Source of the DNA: Apoderus coryli
Lineage: Eukaryota; Arthropoda; Insecta; Coleoptera; Attelabidae
Length of the DNA: 64,000 nt
Reading direction: 5' to 3'
Assembly: GCA_911728435.2 (NCBI GenBank)
Contig: OU452202.1
Coordinates: 11,573,135 to 11,637,134, forward strand
Shown here one piece after another: positions 23,077-34,449 of this stretch; positions within the stretch are counted from its first letter, which is position 1, and each line of letters starts with the position of its first letter. The translations under genes were made by a program, and so were the position numbers. The notes beneath the pieces were generated by a model. It searched no databases and was not told the DNA's origin. It worked only from the letters and a program-made list of their open reading frames with translations.

Positions 23077-25140
23077 CAGGGTGGTCCAACGAAAAGTTTG
23101 CACCTAGCTTTTCTCTTTTTTTTGTAGTCGAATGCGAAAATGCTCGGACACGTCGATTTTGCTTTTGAGGGGGACACATTTTAAACATATTTTTCGATCT
23201 GCGCCTTTAACCCCCTAGCGGGGGTGAGTAACAACCCTAAAATTTTAAATGGAAAGAGGGGTCTAATGACATATCATTTGAAAGGACACAAAATTGTCTT
23301 TCTAGTGATACCCTATTTGTCGAATTTTACTAAAACAGTTAATACGAAAACGACTTTAAAGACATTAAGCCGATAATTTTGGTATTAATGAGAAATACAA
23401 ATAAGTTTTAATTATTACGACTGAAAACAACTACAATCATTTCTAAATTATTTACTTTGAAGAAAAACGGGATTTCAAAAACACTATCTTATTTATCAGA
23501 ACTAAATTCCTCACTAATCGTTTGCGTTTTTTGTTGAAATAAAAACTGCAGATACGTGTAGGAAAAGAATTTACACCGTTTATTTTAGTCTTTTCATTGA
23601 TTCAGTTTGGTTGCTTCTCAAGTTATTTTACTTTTACCGTACAAAATGATTTATTCCATTCTAGAACGAGTTGAAATTGTTAAACTTTATTTTCAAAATA
23701 ATAGTAGTGCTAGACTTACGGCTCGCTTATTTAATGAGAGACATCCCGATAAAAATGTGAATGATGTGTACGTTGGCAAGTTAGTTAAAAAGTTTGTAGA
23801 TACCGGATCTGTCTGTAATGTAAAACACCAGCCGCAGAAACCGATCAGAAATGAAGCTGTGGAAGTCGCTGTTTTAGGGCATGTTGAAATGGATCATAGT
23901 CAAAGTACCCGTCAACTAGCTGAAGCCTCAGGTGTCTCCCGTTCGTCCATAATACGAATTTTAAAAGCGTACAAATTTCATCCGTACAAAATCAAATTAG
24001 TACAGGAACTAAATGAGGATGATCCTGATAGAAGGCTGCAATTTTGTGAAGCAATGAGCCAGCGTTTAATTGAAGATCCGCAATTATTATTTAACATTTG
24101 TTTTTCCGACGAATGCACATTTTATTTGAATGGAGCTGTAAATAGGCACAATTGCCGTTACTGGGATGACAGTAACCCACATTTATTCCGTGAGGTTCAT
24201 ACCCAGTATCCTCAAAAAATAAACGTCTGGTGTGGCATATTAGGAAATCATATTATAGGACCACTTTTTATTCCTGGAAATTTAACTGGTGAAGTGTACC
24301 TAAACATGCTTGAAGACACAATTGATCCTTTAATAACACAAATAATAGAAGATGACCAAAATCATACTGCTGATCGGCTTTATTTCCAGCAAGATGGAGC
24401 ACCTCCGCACTATGTGGCTCCTGTAAGACAGTTCTTAGATGACCGGTTCCCTGGACGGTGGATTGGAAGGAGGGGCCCAATTGAATGGCCTGCCAGGTCA
24501 CCGGATTTATCGCCTTTAGACTTTTTTCTTTGGGGGCACTTAAAAAATAAATGTTTTGCCACGAAGCCCAACGCATTACAGAAGAGTGCAGAAACATAAC
24601 ACCTGATATGCTACAAAATGTTAGAAATAGATTTGAACAAAATCTGTATTATTGTATGGAATCAAATGGGTCACATTTTCAACATTTGTTAATGTAACGT
24701 TTTAATAAATCAATTTAACAGCTTGTTTACTTTTTTTACAAAGCAATGTTAAAACTAACAAACATTGGAATGTACTAACGATTGCAGGTGTTTTCACTCG
24801 CAATAATTAAAACTTATTTGTATTTCTCATTAATACCAAAATTATCGGCTTAATGTCTTTAAAGTCGTTTTCGTATTAACTGTTTTAGTAAAATTCGACA
24901 AATAGGGTATCATTAGAAAGACAATTTGGGTCCTTTCAAATGATATGTCATTAGACCCCTCTTTCCATTTAAAATTTTAGGGTTGTTACTCACCCCCGCT
25001 AGGGGGTTAAAGGCGCAGATCGAAAAATATGTTTAAAATGTGTCCCCCTCAAAAGCAAAATCGACGTGTCCGAGCATTTTCGCATTCGACTACAAAAAAA
25101 AGAGAAAAGCTAGGTGCAAACTTTTCGTTGGACCACCCTG
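23077..25140 (+). mobile_element. Near-complete IS630/Tc1/mariner-type transposon with long TIRs
   Basis: The ends CAGGGTGGTCC and GGACCACCCTG are flanked by TA on both sides (23075-23076 and 25141-25142). TIRs run about 345 bp each (23077-23420 and about 24797-25140) and are nearly perfect, including 'gggggacacattttaaaca', 'ccccctagcgggggtgagt' and 'gccgataattttgg'. One transposase gene fills the centre on the plus strand. It is the best-preserved DNA transposon in the window; similarity between its TIRs suggests fairly recent movement. Confidence 0.93.
23646..24696 (+). pseudogene. IS630/mariner-type transposase, one frame break near the C-terminus
   Basis: I start at the Met at 23646 (MIYSILERVEIVKLYF); the frame stays open 13 codons upstream, but that part looks like leader. 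Residues 1-120 form the helix-turn-helix region (STRQLAEASGVSRSSIIRIL). The catalytic motifs are SDECTFYLNG (Asp about 155), FQQDGAPPHY (Asp about 250) and RSPDLSPLDFFLWGHLK (Asp about 292). By my count 41 residues separate the second and third Asp, a DD41D spacing. Near 24568 a small deletion shifts the frame: the first frame stops at 24599, while the true C-terminus (ITEECRNITPDMLQNVRNRF ...) continues in another frame to 24696. Otherwise there are no stops. Confidence 0.9.
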
Positions 25141-25142
25141 TA

Positions 25143-26772
25143 TATACAACAAACGTATAATTTTCAATAACTCATTTCAAGTATATTCGCACACATTGAG
25201 AACTAGACGGACTGTCTGCATCATGATACATGTATATTTACTGTAATGTAACTATAAAATTTATTGTCACTACTGGCATTTAGCAAAAGCAAACACAGAG
25301 TGAACAAGCGTAGAATACACTCGACGAAACATTTTCCATTTTGTTATATAATGATTTATGTATAAATCGCATAAATTAATCCCCTTTAAGCCATAATTCA
25401 ATGCAAGCATTAAGAGATAGCCGCACTGTGTTCTCTCTGATTTATTGACGGATAAATACATAGTACGTCACTCATAATATTAATATGATGTGAAAGATAG
25501 ATACACTGGATGCTATAAATATACAAGCATAAATGTTGCTATTACCGATGATCCTGATTTCAATACAACGGTAATTTTTCAAGCTAATCCGCTCTGATTC
25601 TTTACGAACCTATTGGTACCTACTACGTTACTACTTTTTAATAGAGCTCTTTGTCTTTTGATTGTTAACGTCAAATGAAGACTATACGAATTACTCTAAC
25701 TTGAAAACTTACAGTGGCGAGGTTAAGGAAGGATTCTACACGCAGAAAAATGTATTCCCAAATCAAGATTATTAAACTCTGCCCATATCATAAACTTGTA
25801 TACGCAAGATTATGATGGTATTATTGATTGGAGAATAAAAATTACTCACTGCATATATTTCATTCACAGTCACATCTGCCATTCTGCCATAAAAATAATA
25901 ATCCTTTAACCTGTTTAGTAGAATACACCATAGAATAATTAAAGACTACAGAATAATTATATAGCATTTGGTAATCTTTGGAATAACTACACAGCTGTTA
26001 TACGCAAAGCTGTGATAACGATATCATACGTATATCGTACTTTGCAAATCATCGAAAAGACGCCGAATTTGGTGGAACGCGAAACACGGTTCGTGGTCGA
26101 GAGTCCAGGTGATGGCAGGAGTGGAGTGAGGAATTCAAGGAATGCATAGTTTCCGTCTAAGATAAGGATGTGCAGAACGCTTTCTTTGAGAGAGACTTGC
26201 GCTCCTTTTAAGTATATCTCTATATTTGTTCAATTTGAGTAATTTAAATCTCAAATGGAGATTGAGATTAATAGGCTAATGTATTTGTATCTCAAATTTA
26301 GATCCAATATAACTTGACTTAAGATTATATTCTTAAAAAATTGAATTATAAAAAAACTTGAAACAAATAGGTAAATAACTTAAAATGAGTTTATATAAGT
26401 GCTTCTTTAGTTGGGAATTAATTTTTTCTATGTGTAGCTACCTTGAAGCTGACATTTTTCTGTGAAATGATTCTATGAGGCACCTGCGGTAAATAGATAT
26501 TTGGAAAATACTAGTAGAATCGATGTTCATTTTAGGCTTTTATTAGGAAATACAAATTATCAAATCATAAGCGTAAAACTAATTCTATGATGTCCATAGT
26601 ATTAGCATATCACCTTTTTCACATAATAATATTACTAGGCAGGACACAAAACCGAAGACCCAAAGGTTAATGACTTACAAGATTAGACTCGAGCGATTTT
26701 CAAACGTTGCCTAAAGCAAGAACCAGAAGTACATCAGTTTCGGTGATTTACCTAACTTGTACACTGATCAAT
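25143..26772. other. Unassigned stretch
   Basis: Mostly AT-rich. About 26040-26215 is noticeably richer in G+C ('ggtggaacgcgaaacacgg', 'gtccaggtgatggcagg') but has no ORF or motif I can name. No repeats shared with the window. Confidence 0.4.
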
Positions 26773-26774
26773 TG

Positions 26775-27534
26775 AGGATTAAAAAAGAAAAATTTGAACA
26801 TCTTAGTCGTTTTTGAGAATTTTTGAAAAAATTAATTTTTATTTATTGCTGACATTATTTCTACAGATATAAAAAAATTAAAAGCACTATCTTATTGTTT
26901 CTTTTTCAGGAGAAATTGACAGCGTTTACAAATTTTCACTACACGCGATGTTTGTTTTTGAAAAACCATCATCAACTTGGCTATTTTCAATACGGCCCTC
27001 GATTTTTCATTGTTAAATTCAAACCCATTTTCAATTCAAAAATAGGTAGACATTTTTTCTGTACGCGGTTTTTTAAATTTGATTGAAATTTTTGTGCTTT
27101 TTGAATTTATTAAAAACCGCCTTTCTCTGATGAGTGTTTTACACAAAATAAGTGCCAAACTATGGCCATTTTTCTGAATACTTTTAAATAACAGCTAAAA
27201 ACAGTAAAGACTTGTGTAAACCATGACGCGTGATATCACATAATTTTGAATTGAAAATGGCTTTAAATTCAGCAATAAAAAATTCAGGGCCGTATTTAAA
27301 ACAAGCAAGTTGATGATGGTTTTTCAAAAACGAAACGTCGTAGTGAACATTTGTAAACGCTATCTTATTCTCCTCAAAAAGTGCTTTTAATTTTTTTATA
27401 TCTGTAAAAATAATGTCAGAAATAAATAAAAGCTAAAATCACAAAAAAACGTTTTTGCAAAAATTCTCGAAAACGTCTTTTGAAAACACCGTTTCCAAGA
27501 TTCGAATGCTATTACATTATTATCTTGGACACAG
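26775..27534. mobile_element. Family A foldback element, left end truncated
   Basis: The left arm (26775-27060) and right arm (27245-27534) are inverted copies. The right arm ends in 'cttggacacag' before TA, matching the family terminus; the left arm lacks that outermost part. Both arms contain a hammerhead-like string: plus strand TTGATGA, GUUUUU..AAAAAC, GAAACGUC at about 27311-27342, and the mirror copy on the minus strand at about 26962-26990. No transposase. The centre holds only AT-rich sequence. Confidence 0.7.
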
Positions 27535-27536
27535 TA

Positions 27537-28538
27537 TGTATACTCCAAATTAGATCACGTAAATTACCCTGTTTGGATCAATTGCGATCTTGGCGTTCTG
27601 AATTTATCCCCCCAATTGTAAAGCTAGTTGTTCAATTTTTTTACGGACTAAAACTATTGTTAAAAATTGTTGATCTGTATAAGTTGTAATTAGGTATTAG
27701 GGTTTTTTAAAAATAATCCTTTCGTAAATGAAGAGATCTAAATTTGGGAATGGCCTTTATGTTGAAAAAAAAGTTGGATAAAACTTAATATAAATGAAAC
27801 CGTAAAATCAAAATTTTATCGTTATGGAGGCCTAACGTTAGGAGATACTTATGTATATCATATTTCATTATATTTATTCAAAAACAAACAGAAAAAAATA
27901 CATCCTCACAATATCCAACTTAATGCATTCAAATAATTCTCATAAACTGACAGCAACAATAACAACGATAATTTGTAGATATCAAAAGGTACTGTTTTTA
28001 TTGTTCGTTATAAATCAAACATGAGCGCCTGGGCGCATGAATTTTAATGTACAAGTCTAGTGGCATATGTTCAACATATGAGTGAACAAATTGGCCATTA
28101 AATATGGCATTCTTTTAATGTTCTTACACGTATTAATTATTGCTACTACTTATATGATATTTTATGCATGGCATCGAGCAAAATGCAGTTGCAGAAAAAA
28201 TTGTTTATGTCTCTGGTGAATACAAGAGCTAGTTAGTGGTTAGTCACCACCCACGACGGTAGCTTTATCTTGAGCAAAATATGTGTATTGTAGAAACATA
28301 TTTCAGACTACTGAAGCAGGCAATGAAATATGTTTTATCAGATATCTTGAAATGTAGACGGATAAAAATAATGAAATTACAGGTAGGTGCACTTTGTCAG
28401 CGCCTCTATAGAAAGTAGGTATCTTGTTACATCCAATAAATTACTAGAATAGTGCTTGTCATGTTAACTTTATTGAGTTTTAGTTTATTGTTGCTCAATT
28501 TAGCAGTTCGTTTCTTAATTATTCTGGAAAATTAAAAG
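27537..28538. other. AT-rich stretch, nothing recognised
   Basis: No coding motif, repeat or RNA gene found. Confidence 0.45.
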
Positions 28539-29757
28539 TAATAATAATAATCTTTATTGGGTATAAACACTTTACAAAGCATTACACAAATCAAGAAAAC
28601 AAAAGAAAAAAGCACAAACTAGTAACAGTAAACAACTTGGTCAGTGACAAACAATACATCTATACACAAAAATCATTAAAATCATTCAACATAAAGTCAT
28701 CAAATAAATAAAAACATTTATCTAAGAAATAAGCCTTCAGTTAGACCTAAACAGCTTCACAGGCAGCCCCCTAACCCTTTCAGGCAGTACGTTGAAAGCC
28801 CTTGGACCATAGTAATTGCCTGCCGATCTCGCGGCGCTCACTCTGCTAAAATTCACTCTAATTGGACCCCTGTCTCGTACCATGTGTATGGACATCTCGT
28901 TGCAAAGTAAACTCGGTGAGATTATTTTTAACGTAAACGAGTTAATGAAAAATATATATAGATGGGACAGTCAGAATACGAAGTCTGCGATAACTGGGTC
29001 CACAATCATCACAATACCTCAAGTTATCAATAATGCGAACTACTCGACTTTGCAAAGCAAATACTCGAGCAGCTCCCGGAGAGTGACCCCAATTTATTAT
29101 GGAGTACGAGACAATCGAATGAATCACTGCATAGTACGCAGTCAACAAGGCTCCCTGCGAAACCGAACCCACCAGGTTGCGCAGCAAATATATATGACTA
29201 TTAATTTTTTTTGTTAAGTAACCAATATGCATATTCCATGACAATCTATAAGATCAAGAACGACACCCAAAACCTAATCTTCTCAACATTCTCGATCATG
29301 TGCAAACTTCTCATGGAGAAGCACATGATCTGTCTTAGTCAGATTCAAGCTCTATCCGTTGGCTGCAAACCAGTCGTCAATATCGCTCATCACGCGATCA
29401 TGGTGTGTGATGAGATCCTGAATGCTTGGACCGCTACGCAAAGTCGTTGTGTCGTCTGCATACAAAATTATATCTGAATCACCCATCGGTTCCCTGAGAT
29501 CGTTGATGTATAATAAGAAAAGAATTGGTGCCAAAACACAACCCTGAAGGACCCCGTAATTTATTCGTAACGTTTCAGACTGCCATTAAGCTGTACGAAT
29601 CGACTCCGTTCACGAAAAGATGTCACGAATTTTATGGAATCGTTGGTGAAACCGTATCTGCGTGTAGTTTTCCAGCAAGTATATGCGGACATAAACAATC
29701 GAAAGCCTTGCTCAAATCGCAAAACAAACCCACAACATATTCATTTTTGAGAGAGAG

Positions 29758-30085
29758 ATGTTTGTGGCGACACCTAGCGTGAACAGGCAATATGCCGGGT
29801 GAAACACAGTTCACTAACGATGGCCGGATAAGAAGTAACAACTCCATTATATCCTATTGCCAACACTAGATGCGCCCGAATCCCCTAGCAGGGAGGCTTT
29901 ATTTAAGAATTGCTTGTTACATAAAGCAACAAGACTCTAAGTTATGTTGGAAATTTATTTCACACTACCATGCTTCCACCAGACGGCCGTTTCGTCGATC
30001 CACGACTCATCAGTGGTGATCGGCAGGCAGTGTGACCTAAACTTCCAACAATCTACAAAGAGCTTATACTAGCACGAGAATTGAT
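29758..30085 (-). repeat. Ribozyme-carrying insertion inside the non-LTR copy
   Basis: About 325 bp separate RT sequence ending before KAFDCL from the upstream RT block, so it is a secondary insertion. It carries the hammerhead at 29977-30018 near one side, and blocks shared with 19930-20235 on the other ('gtggcgacacctag', 'ccgggtgaaacacagttcac', 'ccaacactagatgcgcc', 'cctagcagggaggc'). No ORF. It could be a Penelope-like terminal repeat or an animal retrozyme unit. TSDs cannot be separated from the GA-rich junctions. Confidence 0.65.
29977..30018 (-). ncRNA. Hammerhead ribozyme (type I, minimal stem III), well formed
   Basis: Minus strand: stem I CACCA, core CUGAUGA, stem II GUCG-UGGAU-CGAC, core GAAAC, then GGCCGUC with the GUC cleavage triplet, then stem I UGGUG. 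All invariant bases are present, stem I has five perfect pairs and stem II four. Stem III is AC with GU, and the whole segment ACGGCCGU is self-complementary, so two molecules could pair there. The 32-nt core (29982-30013) is identical to the plus-strand core at 47497-47528. Cleavage activity is inferred, not shown. Confidence 0.85.
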
Positions 30086-30131
30086 TGAGAGAGTTGAGAC
30101 TCTCTCACGAGAATTGATTGAGAGAGTTGAG
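30073..30131. repeat. Tandem duplication at the insertion junction
   Basis: A 26-bp segment ('cacgagaattgattg' plus 'agagagttgag') occurs at 30073-30098 and again at 30106-30131, separated by 'actctct'. It lies where the ribozyme-carrying insertion meets the RT sequence, and may reflect repair or slippage during insertion. Confidence 0.85.
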
Positions 30132-30729
30132 TTGATTTTGTTAAAACTGTTATTAAATATCTCAGCAAGACACATAATTCCCTGGATGGTAGAACAACCT
30201 GCCCTAAAACCAAACGGCCTAGCGTTGAAAAGGTTGTGTCTATTCAAAAAATCCACAAGTTTGACTTTAAGAGCCTTCTGTAAGACTTCTCCAAGAATTG
30301 GTACCATTGATATAGACCTATAATTCGCTTTGTCATTAACTGAACCCTTTTTATGGACAGGGATCACTTTCGAAGATTTAAGTATGGATGGCAAAAGAGA
30401 TTGTTCTTAAATTATTTAGTGAGTGGAACCAAAATGTCGTGAATAATGCACTTTAGTATTTTACTGTTCAAACCAAAGATATTCTTACAATTATTACTCT
30501 TCAAGTTGCGAAAAATATCACGAACTTCAACGAACGATAAATTCCCGAAATATAACTCTTCGGTGGGAGAGCAAATATCAGCTAAATCAAGGTTATCAGT
30601 AAAGCTTCTGGTTTGTGTGGGCACCTTACTTATAATGTCCTATTGTACTGATTCAATAAAAAAAGAGTAAGTGTACTTAATAAATTTAGCATCAGATAAT
30701 GTGGGCAGAAAAAATATTTAGGAAGTTTT

Positions 30730-31795
30730 AATTTTTTTAATAACTTTAATTCGTTCACTCCAGTCGTAGAGGACCTTTTTTTAAATATTTTCTCTACAAC
30801 CCATATAAGCTACTTTATGAATTAGTTCACATTCTCTCGTAACTCCAAACATTTTCTTTACAATCATTGCGAAATCCCATAATGTCATAAAAATTTTAAA
30901 AACATTAGGATATTCAATAAAACTGCAATGCAGGCATTACAATCATATATATTTCCAATATTTCTTCTTCTTCATACATTTTTTGGCACTCAAAACTGTA
31001 CAAAGCAATAATCATTTTTCTCTCTGCGAGCGGCTGCTTAATGCTGCATATATGTTCAAGTATGAATTATTTTTATAGAGCTGTCAGCAACATAGTTCGC
31101 TGTTAAATTTTAAATATGCCCTACATGAATATTTGACGGGAATTATTATCGAAAAAGAAAAAAATTAGATACGACGACGTGCTGCGCTCCGTCGAACATT
31201 TTAATGTGGAATATGTCAGTTTATCAAATTTGTATGAGACGTCAGTCAGTAGCGTGTTCTATCCACATAGGCTAGATTATTAAAATTTCTAGTGAGGTAT
31301 TGTGTAATAAAATGTGTTGGCTACGATTTAAACACAATGCATTTTTTCGTCTGTATTATATGCACAATTATTATTACCATATCAACTTAATGAAGGAGCC
31401 TACGTCTAAAATATAAACTACATATAGTGCAGTCAATCATATACCGTTACAATATATCAACATCTTCAAACGCCAATAAATATTTTTTATACCTACAAAT
31501 TATTTAAAATGAACGCGAAATAAAAATAATAATAATTATAGAATAAAAGTTACTGAAGTACTAAAATATGAAGTTTCTCCTTTTATTAGTACTCCTGAAA
31601 TCTTTCTTTTTTTCTTGTGGGTGCTATAATGGATTTTATCATGAATATATGAATCTTCTCTTGCTGATTGTAAAAATGTATAACAGTAATCAAGACCTAT
31701 TAGAAAAACAGGATTGATGATGGGTAACAGAAACTTTGCTGTCATATAGATAATAAAATTGTTCGCAATCCTTTTCTTGTGCGAGAAGGTCAAAC
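30730..31795. other. AT-rich stretch, nothing recognised
   Basis: No domain motif in the short frames, no shared repeat and no RNA gene. Confidence 0.45.
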
Positions 31796-31797
31796 AA

Positions 31798-31832
31798 AGT
31801 TGATGATGTTTTAAAAAGTACGAAACGTTTCG
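31798..31832 (+). other. Hammerhead-like fossil
   Basis: Reads UUGAUGA, an AT-rich imperfect stem II, and GAAACGUUU on the plus strand, like the copies in the family A arms. C3 is replaced by U as in those copies, so activity is unlikely. Confidence 0.3.
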
Positions 31833-31879
31833 CAGCGTATATGATATTAAAGTTGTTGTTTTTTGATATCTTTTGATAT

Positions 31880-32350
31880 AAGTTTAGGAAAAATAAAAAT
31901 GAAAGTTCATTGCTGTTGATACAGAGTTATTTTATTTGAAAATTTTGTTCTGTGATGAAGCAGACTTTTGGTTAAAAGGTTATGTCAATAAGAGAAACTT
32001 TCACCTTCGGAGAGATGATACTCCACAAGCAACTGTCGAAACATCATTTCATCCACGAAACGTCATAATATGTTTTCGAAAATGATGAAAATCAGAACAC
32101 TACAGTCATGATTACTAACTTTTTCGTTCTTCAATTAGCAGGCATTAAAGTTCCAGCCATGTGGTTTCATAATGACGGAGCCAAATGCCAAGAGCGCTAG
32201 AGATAATTAATATGCGAAAATAAGCATATGCACCTATTAACTGGCCACCTCATTCGTGCGACTTACTCCACTAGATTACTTTCTCTGCGAATATGTAAAG
32301 TGGAATGTCTACGCCGATAAACCAGAAACGATTCTGCATTGGGAACCGCC
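31880..32350 (+). pseudogene. Mariner-type transposase fragment 1
   Basis: Plus-strand frames give LFCDEADFWLKGYVNKRNF with ETSFHPRNVII (first Asp region), AGIKVPAMWFHNDGAKCQ (second Asp region, HNDGA) and LTPLDYFLCEYVKWNVYADK (third Asp region). Frameshifts and a stop separate them. The N-terminal DNA-binding part and TIRs are not identifiable. Confidence 0.85.
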
Positions 32351-32389
32351 ACTCGACGAGGTAACGCCGATATACTGCGAGGAGTGTGT

Positions 32390-32600
32390 GAAAATTGGAC
32401 CTAGTGATTTCCACCAAAAATTAATGGGTTCATCCAAAGACTAATATACCAAAATTTATCTCAATTGGTTAAAGCGTTCAGGCGCTCTCGTGGAAGAATA
32501 CATACAGACACACAGACAGACGGACTTACATCTGGAAAAGCTCTTAATCGTCTCAGGGGACTTCAACATTGTTTTATCCGTCTTCCTTTCAATTGTTTTT
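32390..32600 (+). repeat. Dispersed repeat R, copy 2
   Basis: Matches 22600-22830: 'aattaatgggttcatcc', 'caattggttaaagcgtt', a 'cagacacacagacagac' run, 'catctggaaa' and 'atccgtctt'. It directly follows the mariner fragment, perhaps an insertion into it. Confidence 0.75.
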
Positions 32601-32609
32601 AGCGCGTTC

Positions 32610-33478
32610 ACAATACTTTCTCTATGGTTTGGGAAAGTAAACCCGTAGTATAACCTTAGTAAAATGACAATATGGCAATTATCGATAAAGCATAGAATTT
32701 TCCGTATAAGATTCAAAAATTATATCAAATTCTAGGTAATTGATATTAAATAAAATAGTAGATATTTTATACTACTGCCCTCTTCTTGTCATTTGCTTTA
32801 GCAAATATGCCAACAAATATCATATTATTACGTGAAAAATTTCGTGGTGTACATTCTGTATACTACCTCGTTTATACAGTTCAATCCCCATTTCAGTAAC
32901 TCTGCTTCACAGTATTCACTCTGTGCTAGGCTTTAAGCTCAGCAAAACTTACCTAATGCCTTATTCAACATCCAGTTTTATGCATATTTCACTAAACCAG
33001 TGAATTTTTGCTACCTTACTTCGATTTCACTGCCGCTTCTGTGCCACTCCTTTATCTCACAAACTCCCAGGCAAACAAAGTTTGTATCCTCATTACGAAT
33101 TTAAGAGGGTTTTTAACGCTATATCAAATCAGCCTCTCTCTCCATCGTTGCTCACTCGTTCTTTCCTGCTTTTTCTGACAGATGCCAGCCTCCCCAGATA
33201 ACGTTGTGTGCTAACTTATTTAAAGAGTTCTGGTTTATGTACTAAACATAGGGTTTTTGCTTATAAACTAATTTGGTTTGGTTTATAGTAATCTTCCTTA
33301 ACAGAGAATGCCTGGATGGATGCTAATGATATCAAAAAATATCTTCTAGATATTTTTATTTTATTTCAAATAAATCTCCAAAATTGAGGTATCATTTTAA
33401 TTTTGCGGCCATTTTTTTCTACTTGTAATGTTTATTGGAAATTTTTATTTTCACATTCTAAATATATTCCGGTTAGTT
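32610..33478. other. Unassigned stretch
   Basis: The part at about 32760-33240 is less AT-rich than its surroundings, but has no long frame, motif or shared repeat. Confidence 0.4.
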
Positions 33479-33479
33479 A

Positions 33480-34400
33480 ATATGGAACGTTACAACGAAG
33501 GAACAACGTGTTTTTATTATTAAAACATTTCTTGAATATGGCAAAAGTTTTCAAGTTGTGTAATTAGGAAATGTAGAACAAAATTCGGTGGAGACAATGC
33601 TCCAACAAATCGTGCTACAAGCTGATGGTTGAGAAATTTCATGAAACTGGATCCGTTCATGATAACAGAAACAGAATTTATCAACGTAGTGGTCGTTCAC
33701 CCGACAATATAGCAGCTGTGAGCAGAAGTGTTGAACAAGATCCAAAAACATCCATTCGTCATCGTCCGCAGCAATGAAACATTAAACGATCCACATTATT
33801 CAACATTTTGCATCGTTTCTTGGGCCACTGAAAAACAAGAAGAAAATAAGAATTTTTTTAACAAATAATAATCTTCATCGACAAAGCCCATTTCCAGCTC
33901 AATGGCTACGTCAACAAGCAGAATTGTCGCATTTCGGTTGAAGAGAATCCATGAGTTATCTTAGAGCAACCATTACATCACAAAAAGTTAAGGTTTTGTG
34001 TGATTTGTGGTTCAGAGGAATCATTGGACGATATTTTTTTGATATCGAAAATGGAAATGCGATTACGTTCAATGGAAATCGCTACAGGGAGATGATCCGA
34101 AGATGTTTGCGGCGGAAAATTGATGATTTAGATGTAGGGAATATGTGGTTTCAAGAGGATGGTGCCACTTGTCACACAGCAAGACAAAACAATGGATCTT
34201 TTGAAAGAAAATTTCGTAAATCGCATTATTTCTCGTAGAGGAGGAGTAAATTGGCCACCAAGATCGTGCTATGTGACACCTTTAGATTTTTTTTAAATCG
34301 AAAGTGTACAGCAATAATCCCATAATAGTTCAAGAGCTTAAAACCAACATTATTGAGCAGATATCAACCATTGACAATTTATTCTATATCTAAACGTGAT
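33480..34400 (+). pseudogene. Mariner-type transposase fragment 2, nearly full span
   Basis: Starting near MERYNEGTT (33482), decayed frames give FLEYGKSF, TKFGGDNAPTNRA, SGRSPDNIAAVSRSVEQDPK (N-terminal helix-turn-helix region), then AHFQLNGYVNKQNCRI (first Asp region, with Asp changed: IDKAHF), LWFRGIIGRYFFDIENGNAI, GNMWFQEDGATCHTAR (second Asp region) and RRGGVNWPPRSC..TPLDFF (third region). Five or more frameshifts. No TIRs recognised. Confidence 0.88.
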
Positions 34401-34449
34401 TAATAATTGTGGTAAAAGATTGCGAGCCTGCCGAGCCAGTAGGGGGGTC

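Larger units (their letters stand above)
28541..30720 (-). pseudogene. CR1/Jockey-group non-LTR retrotransposon, 5'-truncated and interrupted
   Basis: Minus-strand order: a linker frame with LYFGNLSFVEVRDIF and LKSNNCKNIFGLNSKIL (30624-30412), VIPVHKKGS..ANYRSISMVPIL and FGFRAGCSTIQGI (30394-30140), an insertion (29758-30085), LFCDLSKAFDCL (29760-29690), APILFLLYINDL with ILYADDTTTL (29534-29400, catalytic YADD), then MSWNMHIGYLTKKINSHIYL and SIINWG..RRLRILTVPSIYIF (29244-28945). The 3' end is AATAAAGA with (TTA)n at 28541-28555 in element orientation. The endonuclease domain is missing, and frameshifts and stops occur throughout. Confidence 0.88.

Noticed and set aside
24268..24597. 109-codon minus-strand frame
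   Set aside because: Antisense to the transposase of the 23077-25140 element; no motif of its own.
27120..27160. CUGAUGA followed by a GUGU..ACAC stem and AAAA, resembling a hammerhead
   Set aside because: GAAA is replaced by AAAA, no cleavage triplet or stem I follows, and the string is short enough for chance.
28816..29477. Plus-strand frames of 133 and 88 codons
   Set aside because: Antisense shadows of the non-LTR RT C-terminal region on the minus strand.
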